Shown here: in pieces, positions 61,426-64,000 of the stretch
Numbering within the stretch: position 1 is the stretch's first letter
How the letters are laid out: the number at the start of each line of letters is the position of its first letter
Assembly: GCA_945957605.1 (NCBI GenBank)
Contig: CAMFLR010000020.1
Span: 62,001 to 126,000 of the forward strand
Direction: 5' to 3'
Source of the DNA: an uncultured Isosphaeraceae bacterium
Lineage (GTDB): Bacteria; Planctomycetota; Planctomycetia; Isosphaerales; Isosphaeraceae
Length of the DNA: 64,000 bases
Position numbers and translations under genes: made by a program
Notes under the pieces: model-generated
Told to the model about the DNA's origin: nothing
What the model saw: the letters and a program-made list of their open reading frames with translations, nothing else
Databases searched by the model: none

Positions 61426-64000
61426 TCAATTGAGAAACAGGAACTCATTCGTGTTGAACAGCGCGAGACAGAATTGTTCCAGCCCTTGCTTGGCAATGAA
61501 CGACTGAGCGGCTTGCCTCTCACGCTCGATCGGCATCCGCGCGAATGCCAGTTGCCACGCATGCTCGATCTGTCGCTTACTGTCGTCACCCGCTTCGCGC
61601 CGGATGCGTGAAGCAAACCGCTTGGCACAGTTTTCGACAAATACGTTGTGGGATAGAGAAAGCGCCTGGATCGGCGTAATCGTCCGAGTGCGCCTGGGCG
61701 TCATCACCGATGGATCGGGGCAATCGAGCGACTCCAGCAGGGGGTTACCACCTGATCTTGCCCACAGACGGTAGATTGTCCGGCGGTTTACGGCTTCCGA
61801 AAACTCACCGGTGGGGTCAGTGAATTCGTGGTTGGAATTGGCGCCTTTCCGGTTCACGCGGATGTCCTCGAAACTCGGTCCGCCGAATTGCCGATTCAAC
61901 GCGCCTGAAACTGCCAGTGCAGCGTCGCGAACGGCTTCTCCTTCGAGTCTTTTGCGATTGGCACGCCAGAGAAGTCGATTGTCGCCATCGAGTTTCTCGG
62001 CACGCTCGTAGGCGGCTCGCGACTCCTGCCGATACGTCGCGGAAGTGACCATCAGGCGGTGCAACTCCTTGATCTTCCAGCCGCTCTTCATGAAGCGCGA
62101 AGCAAGAAAATCGAGCAGTTCCGGGTGGCTGGGACGGCTGCCGTTAAAACCGAAGTCGCTCGGGGTTTCGACCAGTCCCTGACCGAAGTGCTGATACCAG
62201 AGCCGATTCACGAAAACGCGTGCAGTCAAAGGATTGCGTGGGTCCGTCAACCAACGGGCGAGAGCCTCCCTGCGTCGTGCCTCGGGCGCATCTGGCTGCA
62301 GGCCGAAGTCCGCTGGCAGATCGGAAAGCGCCCGCAGCCCCGCTGGGGCGACAACTTCGCCCGGCTTTCGATAGTCTCCGCGTTGAAGTACGGCATAAGG
62401 AGGCGGTTGTCTGGGCACGATCACATGCGCAACTCCCTTGAAACCAGGCTGACCGGCCGTCGGCGCGAGTGTGATTTTCGATCGCTCCTCTTTCTCCTGA
62501 TTCACTCCGCCAAGCATTGCCGCGATCTGGTAATACTCTTTTTGCGAGATCGGATCGAACTTATGATCATGACAGCGAGCGCAATTGATCGTGAGACCGA
62601 GAAAAGTCTGGCCAAGTGTCGCGACAAGATCCTCAATCTCGTCGAAGCGCGTCGCCCGCTGCATTTCGGACGACCCTTCATAGTGCGCAACCTCATCCCA
62701 GGTTCCACAGACGTGATAGCCCGTCGCGATCAACGCTTCGAGATCTTTCGGGTAGAGGACGTCTCCAGCAATCTGCTGCTTCACGAATTCGTCGTAGGGT
62801 AGGTCCCGATTGAACGCCTGAATCACCCAATCGCGATAACGCCACGCATTGTCACGAATATGATTGCGCTCAAAACCTTCGCTTTCACCAAACCGAACGA
62901 CATCAAGCCAGTGTCGCCCCCACCGCTCACCGTAATGCGGTGAGGCGAGTAATCGATCGACGAGCTTTTCGTAGGCGTCGGGGGTGGCATCTGCGAGGAA
63001 CCGCTCAACCTCGCCGGGCTCGGGCGGCAGGCCGATCAGGTCGAACGAGAGTCGACGGATTAGTGCACGCCGATCCGCCTCAGGCGCGGCGTTCAATCCA
63101 CGCTCTTCAAGGCGTGCGAGGATGAAGCGATCGATGTCGTTGCGAGCATGCTTCGCATCGCGAACGACTGGTGGCGTGATTTCTCGGACGGGTCGAAACG
63201 ACCACCAGTTGTAACCTGCGCGTCGGTCGGTCGTCACAAGAAATGGGTCGATTTCCGGCGTTCCCCATTTTGCACCGTCGACGATCCAGCGCCTCAACCT
63301 TTGCTTTTCCACGTCGTTTAAGGGAGGGCGGTCGCGGGGCATCTCACCGGAGTCGACATAATCCAGCAGCAGGCTTTCATCCGGTTTACCTGGCACAACT
63401 GCCGGTCCCGTTGCGCCTCCGGCCAAGGCCGTAGTCTCGGTTCCCAGTGCAAGTTTTCCGCTTTGAACTGATCTGCCGTGGCACTCCAGGCAGTGCTTCG
63501 CCAGGATGGGAGCAATTTCGGCATCGAAGATTTTGGCAGCAGCCAGGTCTTGGGGCCTGGTTACGTTAGGCAGACGTATTCCCGGCTCTAGAATCGGTCC
63601 ATCACCTCTCCAAATCTCGATCCCGGAGATGTTCGCTGCACCACCGCGCGTCGTCAGCCGGATTGCCCCTGACTTTGCAGCGACCTGCCATGGCCCCAGC
63701 CGTTTCCAAGTTCCAGCCGGACCGCTGGCGAAATCGTGCAAAACTTCACGGTCGTCGAGTGAAATGCTAAACGTCTCCGAAGCGTTGTCTTCCCAGACAT
63801 ACAAAAAGACGGAATAGCTACCGGTAGGAACATTGATGACGTTCAAGTCGACCTGACTGTTCCAGCGACTCGACCGAATCATCCGAGCGCGTTCCGGGTC
63901 AGTCGTTGGGATCAGAGATACCGATTGATTTTCGAAAACTTGATCGCGTGTTTCGAGATGCTTTGAGTCGTCCCCGTCCCAATGATGCCCGTCGATAACG
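61426..64000 (-). CDS. Planctomycete PSD1 cytochrome c (DUF1549/DUF1553) protein, 5' partial
   Basis: The frame stays open to the right edge of the window, so the start lies beyond it; the first codons visible encode VIDGHHWDGDD, a malectin-like segment of a typical N-terminal module. A CLECH heme-binding motif (about 63490-63476) is followed by the DUF1549 domain (FDLIGLPPEP, HYGERWGRHWLDVVRFGESE) and DUF1553 (ARFIN-like TARVFVNRLWYQHFGQGLVE, LVETPSDFG, FMKSGWKIKELHRLM). Paired with DUF1501 at a 21-base gap, this is the standard planctomycete arrangement. Confidence 0.93.
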   Translation of the reverse strand, partial: VIDGHHWDGDDSKHLETRDQVFENQSVSLIPTTDPERARMIRSSRWNSQVDLNVINVPTGSYSVFLYVWEDNASETFSISLDDREVLHDFASGPAGTWKRLGPWQVAAKSGAIRLTTRGGAANISGIEIWRGDGPILEPGIRLPNVTRPQDLAAAKIFDAEIAPILAKHCLECHGRSVQSGKLALGTETTALAGGATGPAVVPGKPDESLLLDYVDSGEMPRDRPPLNDVEKQRLRRWIVDGAKWGTPEIDPFLVTTDRRAGYNWWSFRPVREITPPVVRDAKHARNDIDRFILARLEERGLNAAPEADRRALIRRLSFDLIGLPPEPGEVERFLADATPDAYEKLVDRLLASPHYGERWGRHWLDVVRFGESEGFERNHIRDNAWRYRDWVIQAFNRDLPYDEFVKQQIAGDVLYPKDLEALIATGYHVCGTWDEVAHYEGSSEMQRATRFDEIEDLVATLGQTFLGLTINCARCHDHKFDPISQKEYYQIAAMLGGVNQEKEERSKITLAPTAGQPGFKGVAHVIVPRQPPPYAVLQRGDYRKPGEVVAPAGLRALSDLPADFGLQPDAPEARRREALARWLTDPRNPLTARVFVNRLWYQHFGQGLVETPSDFGFNGSRPSHPELLDFLASRFMKSGWKIKELHRLMVTSATYRQESRAAYERAEKLDGDNRLLWRANRKRLEGEAVRDAALAVSGALNRQFGGPSFEDIRVNRKGANSNHEFTDPTGEFSEAVNRRTIYRLWARSGGNPLLESLDCPDPSVMTPRRTRTITPIQALSLSHNVFVENCAKRFASRIRREAGDDSKRQIEHAWQLAFARMPIERERQAAQSFIAKQGLEQFCLALFNTNEFLFLN

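Overview
The window looks like a chromosomal segment of a planctomycete, most likely the Isosphaeraceae/Gemmataceae side of Planctomycetota. The reasons are the family content: a DUF1559 protein, a PSD1/DUF1549/DUF1553 cytochrome next to a Tat-type DUF1501 protein, large serine/threonine kinases with TPR or LRR tails, ECF sigma factors of planctomycete type (one with a membrane-anchored tail), and surface proteins with an LExRxLL motif near the N-terminus. Base composition is GC-rich throughout the genes. No rRNA, tRNA or CRISPR array was recognised.

Left third (1-24 kb): a very large secreted protein with two zincin motifs (5' end outside the window), a kinase with a TPR tail, a convergent sigma factor plus LRR kinase pair, a DUF1559 fusion, and a membrane-tethered ECF sigma factor. 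Next comes a patch scarred by mobile DNA: a small MITE-like element, a decayed IS5-type element whose terminal repeats match the MITE, and an IS630 transposase stub. An ECF sigma/anti-sigma pair divergent from a DUF417 membrane protein follows, then a zinc-ribbon membrane protein of unknown function.

Middle (24.5-45.6 kb): an NtrC-type regulator and its sensor kinase lie divergent from a five-gene cluster (secreted helical protein, two MFS carriers, an anion permease, a metallophosphoesterase). The intergenic region carries a long palindrome and a well-spaced -24/-12 sigma-54 promoter, so the cluster is probably a two-component, sigma-54-controlled transport system. Then come a Vgb/SMP-30-like surface protein, an MTHFR-like enzyme, a transposase relic and a GntR/TauE/DUF1634 operon. 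A methyltransferase is divergent from a MarR regulator, and a TetR regulator is divergent from an isochorismatase/GMC/pirin/esterase operon. Both of the latter have clean palindromic operators.

Right third (46-64 kb): two paralogous small secreted Cys/His proteins and several tiny ORFs lead into a tightly coupled DUF58 / transglutaminase-like / MoxR / permease operon, in which the transglutaminase has lost its catalytic cysteine. After a DUF4214-like surface protein come a DUF6065-JmjC fusion and a tandem double Stf0 sulfotransferase, a pair that looks like a small modification pathway. The window ends inside a DUF1501-PSD1 pair on the minus strand.
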